Shown: piece by piece, positions 35,833-43,878 of the stretch | Layout: the number at the start of each line of letters is the position of its first letter | Position numbering within the stretch: the stretch's first letter is position 1 | Translations under genes and position numbers: made by a program | Notes under the pieces: model-generated | Database searches by the model: none | The model's input: only the letters and a program-made list of their open reading frames with translations | Told to the model about the DNA's origin: nothing | NCBI GenBank assembly: GCA_964412555.1 | Contig: CAYPPG010000008.1 | Span: 62,001 to 126,000, forward strand | Direction of reading: 5' to 3' | From: CAYPPG01 sp964412555 | Lineage (GTDB): Bacteria; Hinthialibacterota; Hinthialibacteria; Hinthialibacterales; Hinthialibacteraceae | Length of the DNA stretch: 64,000 nt

Positions 35833-37467
35833 CTATTCGTTTTCTTGAAGAATGTTGGCAATGTGCTCTTGGACTGGTTGAGTAATTTCCTTGGCTGATG
35901 GATTCCGTCCACGGATCATGATGCATTGTTGTTTGAGCCAACGGGTCAACAATCGGGATTTGGCCAGTACATAATCCTGCGCCGCTCCGGCAGAACGAAT
36001 CTCAGAGCATAGTTTTTTGCAGTCGGATAGAACATCCTCTTTTCCAATTAATGCAATGATTTTTTGAGTCCGTTCGTGAGCGTATTGAGGTGGATTCTGT
36101 ATGTTCATCTTCGAATCAATCACCTGTTGGATGGTTTGGACCGTTAAGCCTAAACGGTCGATCTCAGCGGCAATGTCTTGCAATGAATCCCGTTTTTCTT
36201 TGATGATCGTCAGGAGTTGTTCGGCAAAAATTTTGTATTGCTCAATCCGTGTTTGCGTCTGTTCCAGCAGTTTGATCATCTCATCAAAACGCTCGATGAT
36301 TTGATCTTTGGAGCGCTCATCCCGGTTTCGTTCAAATAGCCGTTCCACCCATTCAGTAACTTTGTCAGCAGTTGGAGCCGCCCCCGTCCCGATGCCTTCC
36401 GCTTCCAGAATGTATTGGCACGGTCCAACCCCGAGAGTATTCCTCATCACATCCGTCGGACAATAGAGTGTCAAAGGAGTCGCGCGGTCACGCTCGATGG
36501 GATAGACAAGATATGGTTCTTGATCAAACTCTTGTGCCTGAATATTCGATAACGTCTCGGAAAAAGCGAATCCTGTATCCTGTAAGAAATTCACACGCCA
36601 ATGCGCCGGAAACGGGGGTTCCCAATTCTCCGGCTGATTAGCGAAATTGTGATCAACCCAAATATTCGGATGCTCCAAACAGGCCAGCCAAATTTTTTGA
36701 TTCTGTATACATTGAATTTCCGTGCCTGCTATTTTACGCTCATCAGAATCTTCGGATAAATGTATTATTGCCGTTTGCCGGTTCGATTCCCAAACACCCA
36801 TCAACAGAGCGTTGCCGTCAGCGATGGCGTGAATCAGAATTTTTTCGGTCGGCAGCCGAACAGGATGTGAAAACGTATTGGCGGAAAAAACCATATCGTC
36901 ACTAAAAAAATCGGAGACAATGACATACTCCGGTTTGGAGGCAATAAAAAGATTATCAGTTCCGTCACCAGGGATGATTTGCAGAATACTCTCCCCAGCG
37001 GTGATCCGAAAATCAATGGCATTTTTCATCTCACCCGATTGAAAAACCGCATGAACTTGTACCGCGCTTAAATGGTTCTCGACAATATCGATTTGTGCGA
37101 GCTCCCATGAATCGTGCCCCTGGTTGAATGGATGAAGAGCAGCCCGATGTACTGGTCCTCCTTCCGTCAACGAATGGAGAGCGGTACCGTTTCCGTTCTT
37201 GCGTAAAACGAGTGCAATTTTATTATTGACAATAACCGTATCGCCATGGAATGTGTGTTGGGTCTCTTCTTCCGGAATGAGAGACCAACCAGCTTTATTC
37301 TTCAGTATTTTAGAAGGCAACGGCTCAGATGCAGCCGAATTTGTATCGAGCAAATACACAAATGGTGAACCGGTTTCTTGAATAATCTGATTGATCTCTT
37401 GTGAATTTACCGAAATAGATATTGTCCCTATAAATAACGCGAATAAAATATGTTTTTTATAAATCAT
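35833..37467 (-). CDS. Exported protein of unknown family (tandem paralogue, short form)
   Basis: Second member of the unrecognised pair, 544 residues. The signal peptide is ILFALFIGTISISVNS. Shared motifs with the downstream paralogue are NNKIALVLR near residue 79, FPAHWRVNF and GVGPCQYILEAEG near residue 342. The C-terminal 200 residues are helical and charged (FDEMIKLLEQTQTRIEQYKI), suggesting a coiled coil. Compared with its partner it lacks a block of about 65 residues in the middle. GAGG precedes the ATG. The PD40 gene ends 19 bases upstream, so transcription probably runs PD40, short form, long form. Two diverged copies kept side by side suggest a heteromeric complex, though this is only inferred. 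Confidence 0.7.
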   Translation of the reverse strand: MIYKKHILFALFIGTISISVNSQEINQIIQETGSPFVYLLDTNSAASEPLPSKILKNKAGWSLIPEEETQHTFHGDTVIVNNKIALVLRKNGNGTALHSLTEGGPVHRAALHPFNQGHDSWELAQIDIVENHLSAVQVHAVFQSGEMKNAIDFRITAGESILQIIPGDGTDNLFIASKPEYVIVSDFFSDDMVFSANTFSHPVRLPTEKILIHAIADGNALLMGVWESNRQTAIIHLSEDSDERKIAGTEIQCIQNQKIWLACLEHPNIWVDHNFANQPENWEPPFPAHWRVNFLQDTGFAFSETLSNIQAQEFDQEPYLVYPIERDRATPLTLYCPTDVMRNTLGVGPCQYILEAEGIGTGAAPTADKVTEWVERLFERNRDERSKDQIIERFDEMIKLLEQTQTRIEQYKIFAEQLLTIIKEKRDSLQDIAAEIDRLGLTVQTIQQVIDSKMNIQNPPQYAHERTQKIIALIGKEDVLSDCKKLCSEIRSAGAAQDYVLAKSRLLTRWLKQQCIMIRGRNPSAKEITQPVQEHIANILQENE

Positions 37468-37486
37468 AATTACCTCAAGCGTTCGA

Positions 37487-38326
37487 TCATTGACACCAAT
37501 CGGGATTCATATCCGAACCTTCTTTCGTCAATTGAATCGGCGATCCACCGGATGAAGGAACGATATACAGTTCCCACGGCCCATTCTCACTGACACCCTG
37601 GCAGTACACAAGATGCTCCCCATCCGGACTCCATTGCGCATAGCGTTGTACCCCACCCCAATAGGTAATGAGACGGTTTTTCTCACCGTCCGGTTGGATG
37701 GTGCAGATATGGGTTTCGGTTTCATAGACAAGGCGTTCGCCGTCCGGGGACCAATGAGGCTCACACGCTCCTTTTTTGTCATATACTTTCACCGGTTCCC
37801 CTCCATCGGCCGAAACAGTATAAATGGCATTCCCTGCATCCCACCGGCAGGCAAAAGCGATGGTCTTTCCGTCCGGACTCCAAGCCGGTCCTGAACAATG
37901 AGGCCAGTCCTCCGGAGTGATCTGCTTTTCTTCTCCGCTATCGAGATCACGGATGAGTAACTTCTCCTCTCGCCGGAATGCAATTTTTGAACCATCCGGC
38001 GACCATTCCGCCTGATCTCCGGTACAGATTCTTTCCGGCTTTTTTCCTTCAAGCGATAGTTGCCAAACGGCAATCTCTCCCCCGCGCGTAGAACTGAACA
38101 AAATTCGTTTCCCATCCGGACTGAAATTCGGATCGACATCGTTTTCTTCTTCCGAACCTTCCGTAATTTGCCGTAAATTCTCTCCGATTGCATCGATCGC
38201 CCAAATGCGCCAGGTACCGGAACGGTCACTGGAAAAGACAATCGTTCCCTCCAACTCGGCAGCAAAAAGAGGAATCGTCAGTGAGGATAGTATCGTGAAT
38301 AACGCAATAAAGGAAAATGAACGCAT
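37487..38326 (-). CDS. Exported TolB-like PD40 beta-propeller protein
   Basis: Secreted propeller protein of 279 residues, shorter than TolB and without its N-terminal domain. The signal peptide is FSFIALFTILSSLTIPLFAA. At least five PD40 blades are visible by the signature WSPDGxxIAF or similar (FSPDGKRILFSSTRGG, WSPDGSKIAFRRE, WSPDGKTIAFACR, WSPDGERLVYETE, WSPDGEHLVYCQG). The ATG at 38326 is chosen because AGGAG lies six bases upstream; an in-frame start 57 bases earlier lies in a repeat element. It heads an operon with the two unrecognised paralogues. Probably a periplasmic scaffold or ligand-binding protein. A second PD40 protein occupies the matching place in the upstream operon (42022-43062). 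Confidence 0.84.
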   Translation of the reverse strand: MRSFSFIALFTILSSLTIPLFAAELEGTIVFSSDRSGTWRIWAIDAIGENLRQITEGSEEENDVDPNFSPDGKRILFSSTRGGEIAVWQLSLEGKKPERICTGDQAEWSPDGSKIAFRREEKLLIRDLDSGEEKQITPEDWPHCSGPAWSPDGKTIAFACRWDAGNAIYTVSADGGEPVKVYDKKGACEPHWSPDGERLVYETETHICTIQPDGEKNRLITYWGGVQRYAQWSPDGEHLVYCQGVSENGPWELYIVPSSGGSPIQLTKEGSDMNPDWCQ

Positions 38327-38354
38327 GATGATCTCCTGTTTATTGTCAATTTTT

Positions 38355-38530
38355 TTGTCTGAATCAGGATGCCCAGGATTCAAGGATACACAGGATTATG
38401 CCTAATGAGAGACTTGCGAAATTTGACGAGTATTCAGTGGTCAATGAACGTTTTCTCAGATCGTCATAAAATACTTTCATGGTTTTTATCCTGAAAATCC
38501 TCCCATCCTGGCCAATCCTGATTCAGACAA
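38355..38530. mobile_element. MITE-like element with 16-bp terminal inverted repeats
   Basis: ttgtctgaatcaggat at 38355-38370 is matched perfectly and inverted at 38515-38530. The inner flanks carry repeated aatcctg / caggatt words. No gene lies inside. The left half is upstream of the PD40 gene and the right end touches the 3' end of the SGNH gene. Confidence 0.6.
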
Positions 38531-38532
38531 TA

Positions 38533-39669
38533 TCACAACTCCCTTTTCCATTCATTAAAAAAACTATTCTCATAAAGTTTCTCTGCCAGCAGCGCATACC
38601 CTTCCTGTGTCGGGTGGCTGGCGTCGGCGTAATATTCGCTGGGCAAAACATCCGGTATCCAATAATTCGAATTCGTGGATTCGAGCCAATCCTTGATCCC
38701 GCTTTTTACCGTTTGATAGAGCCGCAAACTCTCTTCCGTCATCATATGTTCGTTAAACGGCCCTACAACAACGAAAACACGATTATCCCGCCGGATCAAT
38801 GTCTGGAGCGTGTTTTGAAAATATCGCCATTGGAAGGAACTTGTCAATTCTACCCACGGGAAATCCTGCTTTTGAATTCCGCGCTCTTCCCAGGAACCGT
38901 GCCCATGACGAAGATCGTCTTCCGGTAGGAATTCCGTTTCTTCGATTTGTTCCAAAGGATTGGCATAAGGATGTTCGATTGTCCACGAGGGAATATCCAG
39001 GTTGTTGAAATAGGCAATCTGCAAATGTCGAACCCAGAGAAGAAACGGAAACACGCGCTCCGCTACGATACTCGCCCGCTCCGAGAAACTCGCCCGATAG
39101 CAGGGGATGTTCGGGTAAAATTGCGAAACCAAGCGGGGATGGTTGAAACTGAATTCCTTCTCACTCTGCAAATCGTGGCGCGGCGAACTCATCCAAAGCG
39201 GATTGCAGTGCAAGATCACCGGCTGCCGCGAGATGGACTGCCCGTAATATTCGACCAAGCCGGCCAGCGCCACCGGATGAATCCCGTTGATCCCCACATT
39301 GGCGAACTGGCTCTCTTTTTCTTTTTTACTTAAACAGTGTGATAAAGTCTGGTCAGGAGTGACATATTCTCCCCAAATCACCGAATCACCCAATACGAAC
39401 AAATCCTCTTGTTCTCGGAGGGAATGGACATATCGTTGAAAAATCCAATAATCATTACTCAACGCATACGGAATACGGTAATCGGGACCAATCTTGAGTG
39501 GTTCGAATTGGTTCCACAGCGCCGGAAGGCCGAAATAAATAGCCAATAAAAAAACAGCGGCAATAAGCCATTCCTTCAATGATAGCCGAATGAGATGGGA
39601 ACCGTACGGAACATCGGTAACCGGCGGTTGAGTTAGTTCTACATTATGATTTTCAGATTGTTTTTCCAT
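38533..39669 (-). CDS. Membrane-anchored SGNH-hydrolase-like partner of the MBOAT acyltransferase
   Basis: Protein of 378 residues with one N-terminal transmembrane helix (LIAAVFLLAIYFGLPALW, about 35-52) and a periplasmic SGNH/GDSL-type domain. The catalytic Ser lies in FVLGDSVIWGEY (near residue 92) and the Asp/His pair in DASHPTQEGY (near residue 350). Proteins of this type (AlgJ/AlgX, DltD, PatB analogues) take the acyl group passed across the membrane by an MBOAT protein and transfer it to a polysaccharide, or remove it. The MBOAT gene ends 21 bases upstream, which supports this pairing. The start ATG has no clear ribosome site and may rely on coupling. The polysaccharide is unknown. Confidence 0.8.
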   Translation of the reverse strand: MEKQSENHNVELTQPPVTDVPYGSHLIRLSLKEWLIAAVFLLAIYFGLPALWNQFEPLKIGPDYRIPYALSNDYWIFQRYVHSLREQEDLFVLGDSVIWGEYVTPDQTLSHCLSKKEKESQFANVGINGIHPVALAGLVEYYGQSISRQPVILHCNPLWMSSPRHDLQSEKEFSFNHPRLVSQFYPNIPCYRASFSERASIVAERVFPFLLWVRHLQIAYFNNLDIPSWTIEHPYANPLEQIEETEFLPEDDLRHGHGSWEERGIQKQDFPWVELTSSFQWRYFQNTLQTLIRRDNRVFVVVGPFNEHMMTEESLRLYQTVKSGIKDWLESTNSNYWIPDVLPSEYYADASHPTQEGYALLAEKLYENSFFNEWKREL

Positions 39670-39690
39670 AATATTTCGTAGTTGTACGTC

Positions 39691-41067
39691 TTAAAATTGG
39701 AAATAGATGAACGGCTGTTCACCCACTCCGGGAAAGATGCTCAAATACAGTATCATCGCCACCACCAACGCAATGCGAACGGAAGACAACTCCACAATCC
39801 TTCTCCAGTTCGATTCGAAGATATATTGATACGACGCGACACCGACGGTCAGAAGCAGCGCCAGGATGGGGAATTGCGGATTCGTCCATGCGGTACCGAA
39901 GATTCTCCCCACGATGAGCCACGCATCCTGCGTACTTTCCGCCCGGAAAAAGATCCAAGTAAAATTCGCAAAGATATACACCCATAACTGCTTGATCCAA
40001 CGCGGTACGCTGGTTCGGTACCAAGCATTCCGTTCCAACTCTCGTGTGATCATGGTGCCGATAGCATGCAACGCGCCCCAGATAATGAATGTCCACGCCG
40101 CCCCATGCCAAAAACCCGATACGACCATGGTAACAAAAACATTGCGATATGTAAAAAATGTCCCCTTGCGGTTTCCACCCAACGGAATATACACATAATC
40201 CTTGAACCAGGTCGAAAGACTGATATGCCAGCGGGACCAAAAATCCCCAAGCCCGGTGGCCAAGTAGGGATTGTTGAAATTGAGCATCAAGCGGAACCCC
40301 ATCATCCGCGCAATTCCCCGCGCCATATCGGTGTACCCGCTGAAGTCGAAATAGATTTGCCACCCGAAAGCGAAGGTCGCTAGCATGAGAGCCGGAGATT
40401 GATATTGATCGGGGACAGCGTAAATGCGGTCAACGTACATCGCCAAATAATTGGCGAGCGCCACCTTCTTGAACAGCCCCAGCACAAAAAGGGAAATCCC
40501 ATCGGTCACATCATGGCGGCTGATCTGCGGTGTGCCGTATAATTGAGGCAAGAGATTCTTCGCCCGTTCGATCGGCCCTGCCACCAGTTGCGGGAAGAGC
40601 GAGACGAAGGCGGCGAAACGAATGAAACTCGGCTCCCTTTTGATCTTTCCACGATAAAAATCAATCGTGTAACTCATCGATTGAAAGGTATAGAAAGAAA
40701 TCCCTACGGGAAGCAGAACCGACGGCGCGGGAACCGCATAAGGAATCTCGAGCGCAGCGAGCAACCCATTGAGATTGTCCGTAATAAAACCGGCGTATTT
40801 GAAAAATCCAAGCAAGAATAAATTATTGACAATACTGATCGTCAGCCATGTCCTTTTCCACCGGCTCTTTTCCATGAAAATGACAACGGCATAATCAAGC
40901 AGAGTCGAATAGACAATCAGGATCAAGTAAAGCGGATTCCACCAGGCGTAGAACACATATGAAGCCAGCAGAAGCCAAGGCAGGCAAAATTTGGTATGTT
41001 TGATGGAAAGATAAATAGGGTAGAAGATGGCAAAAAAGATGAAAAAAGGCCAGGTGTGAAACAGCAT
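39691..41067 (-). CDS. MBOAT-family O-acyltransferase (AlgI/DltB/PatA type)
   Basis: Polytopic inner-membrane protein of 458 residues that moves acyl groups, usually acetyl, from the cytoplasm to an extracytoplasmic acceptor. Typical AlgI-like motifs are SYVFYAWWNP, LLPVGISFYTFQSMSYTID, FPQLVAGPIERA, FDFSGYTDMARGIARMMGF, FWSRWHISLSTWFKDYVYIP and GFWHGAAWTFIIWGALHA; the His of GFWHG near residue 319 is the conserved catalytic residue. Length is normal for the family. It stands in an operon between an FGE-like lipoprotein (36 bases upstream) and the SGNH partner (21 bases downstream). No alginate or cellulose synthase is in the window, so the polymer could be an exopolysaccharide or cell-wall glycan made elsewhere. 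Confidence 0.92.
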   Translation of the reverse strand: MLFHTWPFFIFFAIFYPIYLSIKHTKFCLPWLLLASYVFYAWWNPLYLILIVYSTLLDYAVVIFMEKSRWKRTWLTISIVNNLFLLGFFKYAGFITDNLNGLLAALEIPYAVPAPSVLLPVGISFYTFQSMSYTIDFYRGKIKREPSFIRFAAFVSLFPQLVAGPIERAKNLLPQLYGTPQISRHDVTDGISLFVLGLFKKVALANYLAMYVDRIYAVPDQYQSPALMLATFAFGWQIYFDFSGYTDMARGIARMMGFRLMLNFNNPYLATGLGDFWSRWHISLSTWFKDYVYIPLGGNRKGTFFTYRNVFVTMVVSGFWHGAAWTFIIWGALHAIGTMITRELERNAWYRTSVPRWIKQLWVYIFANFTWIFFRAESTQDAWLIVGRIFGTAWTNPQFPILALLLTVGVASYQYIFESNWRRIVELSSVRIALVVAMILYLSIFPGVGEQPFIYFQF

Positions 41068-41103
41068 GTTTTCGTTTTCCTATTCAAAGAGCGATCGGAA
41101 GGA

Positions 41104-41997
41104 TTATCCTTCATTCGTTGTTACACTTTGGATTTCATTATCGGACAAGCGTCTCACGCAGCGAAAGCCGTAGGTATCGCGGGCGAAACAGGCGTCGGTA
41201 ATGCCGGGAACGTCGGCCATGCGGTAGGAGGGACGGCAGGCGTCGGGACCGGAATTCCATGCCCCGCCGCGCAGGACACGCTTTTTCCCCTCGGCAGGGC
41301 CTCGGGGATTGTTCTCCGGACTGTTTTCGTAGTAATTTTCATCATACACATCATGCACCCATTCCATGACATTCCCGTACATATCACAAAGCCCCCATTG
41401 ATTGGGCTTTTTGGTTCCGACGATGGATGTCTTGTTGTTTGAATTTGCTGCGTACCAGGCATATGTCCCCAGTTTCTGAGGATCGACACCGAAATCGTAA
41501 ACCGTCGACGTTCCCGCTCGGCATGCGTATTCCCATTCCGCTTCCGTAGGAAGACGATAGCCGGTTGCATTGAAATTGCATTCATAGGTATCCAGGTTGT
41601 AACACGACTCCAGCCCTTCCAATTCGGAGCGAGCGTTGCAGAACATAGCCCCGTCGGACCAGCGCACTTGTTCGACAGGGCGCTTCGCATCTTTGAAATG
41701 CGAGGGATCCGCCATCATGAGTTGTTCATAAATGTCTTGTGTCACCTCAAATTTATCCATCGCGAAACCGTCAACAGTGACTGGATGAACGGGTTGTTCA
41801 TCCGCGTTGCCGTTTTCGCTTCCCATCATGAAGGAGCTTCCGGGAACAATGATCATCTCTATACCGGATTGAGTTTTGAATGATGTGATGGGATGAGGTT
41901 TTTCGCCTACTTTTTTGAGTCCGCATTGTTGCAGGGGGAGTAGAAGTGGAAGGAGTAGCAGTAGTGCAATACGTTGATTCGGTTGGATTGGTTTCAT
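41104..41997 (-). CDS. FGE-sulfatase-fold lipoprotein (paralogue 2)
   Basis: Predicted lipoprotein of 297 residues, close paralogue of the gene at 33002. A long Leu-rich signal ends in lipobox LQQC (Cys25). FGE-fold motifs are present: IVPGSSFMMGSENGNADEQPV, MDKFEVTQDIYEQLM, YRLPTEAEWEYACRAG, WGLCDMYGNVMEWVHDVYDE, RVLRGGAWNSG and TYGFRCVRR. As in paralogue 1, the first Cys of the FGE catalytic pair is replaced by Ser while the second is kept. It is followed closely by the MBOAT gene and preceded by a PD40 gene, so it probably works with the acylation machinery at the membrane. The real reaction, if any, is unknown. The ribosome site is weak (GAGG 14 bases from ATG). Confidence 0.83.
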   Translation of the reverse strand: MKPIQPNQRIALLLLLPLLLPLQQCGLKKVGEKPHPITSFKTQSGIEMIIVPGSSFMMGSENGNADEQPVHPVTVDGFAMDKFEVTQDIYEQLMMADPSHFKDAKRPVEQVRWSDGAMFCNARSELEGLESCYNLDTYECNFNATGYRLPTEAEWEYACRAGTSTVYDFGVDPQKLGTYAWYAANSNNKTSIVGTKKPNQWGLCDMYGNVMEWVHDVYDENYYENSPENNPRGPAEGKKRVLRGGAWNSGPDACRPSYRMADVPGITDACFARDTYGFRCVRRLSDNEIQSVTTNEG

Positions 41998-42021
41998 ATA
42001 TGAAAATAATACCTCACATGT

Positions 42022-43062
42022 TTATTTCGATGGAACAAACCAGTCGCTTTCTTTACAGGTTTCTTTGCGTTTGGTCAAGTCCGTGAATAGTCTATCGCCT
42101 TCGACCGGTGTGATACAGACGTCCCATATTCCCTTGACTCCCACCAATTCGGCAATCCCGCGATTCGTGCCTGGTCCGCCCTCCGGTGTTTGACCGCCGG
42201 GACCGCGGCTATAGGATAGATACTTTCCATCCGGAGACCAGTCGACATGATACACATGGATATTTTCGACAATGACATCGCGGATATTGGTCACTTTGGG
42301 GACGGAGGATTCGAGATCGATATCGGCGACGGAAATGATATTGTCGGTTTTCCCCCAGGCGATGCGTTTGCCGTCAGGGCAGAGATCGGGGCGGCAGCCA
42401 CCGATTTCGAGATTGTAGACATTCATTCCGCCCACTTCGACAGCAAGGTTGGTGTGGGAATACCCCATGCCCGCGTGCACTGTGGCGACGATCCACTTGC
42501 CGTTTTTCGACCAGCAGATGTTATAGAGATGGTGAATGTCTTTGTTCGGGTGTTCACGGCGTTCTTGCGTATCCAGATCGTAAAACCAGACCCCTTGGGT
42601 GGCGTAATCGTTGATTTGGAATTTGGGATATTTACTTTTCAGATAGGCAATGGTTTTGCCGTCCGGACTCCAGCAGGGCTGACGCGCTCCCTCGGCAACT
42701 GTGGTTCTTTCGCTGCCGTCGATGTTCATGTAATAGACACAGCGGATCTTGCCGCTGTCCCGCTCTTCGTCGGAAACAAAACAAACTTTGGTTCCGTCCG
42801 GGGAGACATGAGGATACATCTCATGAACGGTTGGGGTATGGGTCAGATTCTTGACCTCACTGCCATCGGCGTTCATGACGAAGAGTTCCCAATTATTATT
42901 AACGTAAGTTTCGTATATGATGTTATAGGGACAATTGCTTAACTTATTGAGCAGTTCATCCGATTCGATCATAATGCTTTTCGGTGGTTTGTGATCGGTA
43001 GCCATGCAAGTCGTCATGAGACAGCTCAGTAGTAGCGCAATGGCAAGATTTCTTTTTACCAT
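42022..43062 (-). CDS. Exported TolB-like PD40 beta-propeller protein
   Basis: Secreted propeller of 346 residues. The signal region is LAIALLLSCLMTTCMA; the Cys could be a lipobox but does not fit the consensus well. Blades include WELFVMNADGSEVKNLTH, VSPDGTKVCFVSDEE, WSPDGKTIAYLKSK, CPDGKRIAWGKTD and WSPDGKYLSYSRGPGG. AAAGGAG lies nine bases before the ATG. It precedes the FGE-like lipoprotein by 24 bases and the MBOAT gene by two genes. Its C-terminus is less regular and has extra cysteines (ETCKESDW). Such proteins often bind polymers or proteins in the periplasm; the ligand is unknown. Confidence 0.84.
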   Translation of the reverse strand: MVKRNLAIALLLSCLMTTCMATDHKPPKSIMIESDELLNKLSNCPYNIIYETYVNNNWELFVMNADGSEVKNLTHTPTVHEMYPHVSPDGTKVCFVSDEERDSGKIRCVYYMNIDGSERTTVAEGARQPCWSPDGKTIAYLKSKYPKFQINDYATQGVWFYDLDTQERREHPNKDIHHLYNICWSKNGKWIVATVHAGMGYSHTNLAVEVGGMNVYNLEIGGCRPDLCPDGKRIAWGKTDNIISVADIDLESSVPKVTNIRDVIVENIHVYHVDWSPDGKYLSYSRGPGGQTPEGGPGTNRGIAELVGVKGIWDVCITPVEGDRLFTDLTKRKETCKESDWFVPSK

Positions 43063-43093
43063 AAATGTTCTCCTTTCGTTGCTATGTTTTTAT

Positions 43094-43354
43094 TTATAGT
43101 ATAGTAGATTGGCTCAATTCTATTATTAATTCGTCGGATGTAAAGTCAATGACTGGTATGTGATATTCTCCCATGAGCTCAAACAATCTATGGCGATCAA
43201 TCTCCAACAGTTCAGCGGCTCGTCCTTGAGAAATCATGTTTTTCCGAAGCAGTTCCAGAACAACGGTTTGTTTGCCTTTTTCTATGACTTCGTAGTCGTG
43301 TAATCCCTCTTCCGGTAAATCGGAAGGAAATTCAAGAACAAACTGGACAGACAT
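43094..43354 (-). CDS. UPF0175 family antitoxin-like protein
   Basis: Small cytoplasmic protein of 86 residues matching the UPF0175 family, whose members are antitoxins usually paired with a PIN-like DUF3368 toxin. The conserved helix-turn-helix-like core is visible: LELLRKNMISQGRAAELLEIDRH and RLFELMGEYHIPV. GGGAG precedes the ATG. No toxin gene follows: the next gene, 31 bases downstream, is the PD40 propeller. The protein may therefore be an orphan that has become a transcriptional regulator of the downstream operon, or a remnant. That role is inference from position only. Confidence 0.8.
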   Translation of the reverse strand: MSVQFVLEFPSDLPEEGLHDYEVIEKGKQTVVLELLRKNMISQGRAAELLEIDRHRLFELMGEYHIPVIDFTSDELIIELSQSTIL

Positions 43355-43527
43355 GTTATCTCCCTTTTGGTCTTATACTCTTAAATGTCTATTAATCCAT
43401 TATTCACTAAACAAAACCTTGGCACAAGGTCATTTTTGAGTCAAGATCATTACGAATGGAAGAATATCTGGGTGGCAAGGATAATCGCAGTTCCGTGTCA
43501 TATGTTTTCTTGATTCTTGGGTGGTTA

Positions 43528-43610
43528 ACCCCAAAGGGGTGTGAGAGGAAAGCCCGCGGGCAACGCCCCTGGGAAAAATGAATAAAAAAATCCTTTTACC
43601 CCAATGGGGT
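43528..43610. repeat. Three-hairpin composite repeat, family D
   Basis: accccaaaggggt, gcgggcaacgcccctggg and accccaatggggt within 83 bases. Confidence 0.85.
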
Positions 43611-43629
43611 GACAGAACGTTTTTTCTAT

Positions 43630-43714
43630 CACCCCTTCAGGGTGAAATGAAGTTCTTAATGCTTTCTTTCCAGGGGCGTTGCCCACTGGCTATCTTCTGT
43701 AACCCCGTTGGGGT
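43630..43714. repeat. Three-hairpin composite repeat, family D (inverted order)
   Basis: accccttcagggt, ccaggggcgttgcccactgg and accccgttggggt within 85 bases; the central hairpin is the reverse complement of the one in the neighbouring copy. Confidence 0.85.
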
Positions 43715-43878
43715 ATTTTTTAGAAAATGCTTTCTATCTTCTGTAACCCCGTTGGGATATTTTTAAGAAACTGTTTTCTGGAATCCCCTTGGGGTACTTT
43801 AAGAAACCTTGATTGAGTGAATGACATTGACTGACACCTTGCCCTTACTACCCCTTAGAGCCGATGGGAGGAAATACG

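Larger units (their letters stand above)
43355..43878. other. Divergent spacer, 524 bases, rich in palindromes
   Basis: Spacer between the UPF0175 gene and the GH36-like gene. The first 150 bases show no clear structure. From 43528 to 43800 it holds two family-D composite repeats in opposite orders plus two single hairpins (accccgttggga at 43743, atccccttggggt at 43782). No gene is seen. Confidence 0.75.

Noticed and set aside
39719..40363. 214-codon minus-strand frame
   Set aside because: Out-of-frame shadow within the MBOAT gene.
33002..41997. Sulfatase maturation role for the FGE-like lipoproteins
   Set aside because: The catalytic Cys pair is incomplete and no sulfatase lies in the window.
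42247..42942. 231-codon plus-strand frame
   Set aside because: Antisense to the PD40 gene, whose blade repeats are obvious on the other strand.
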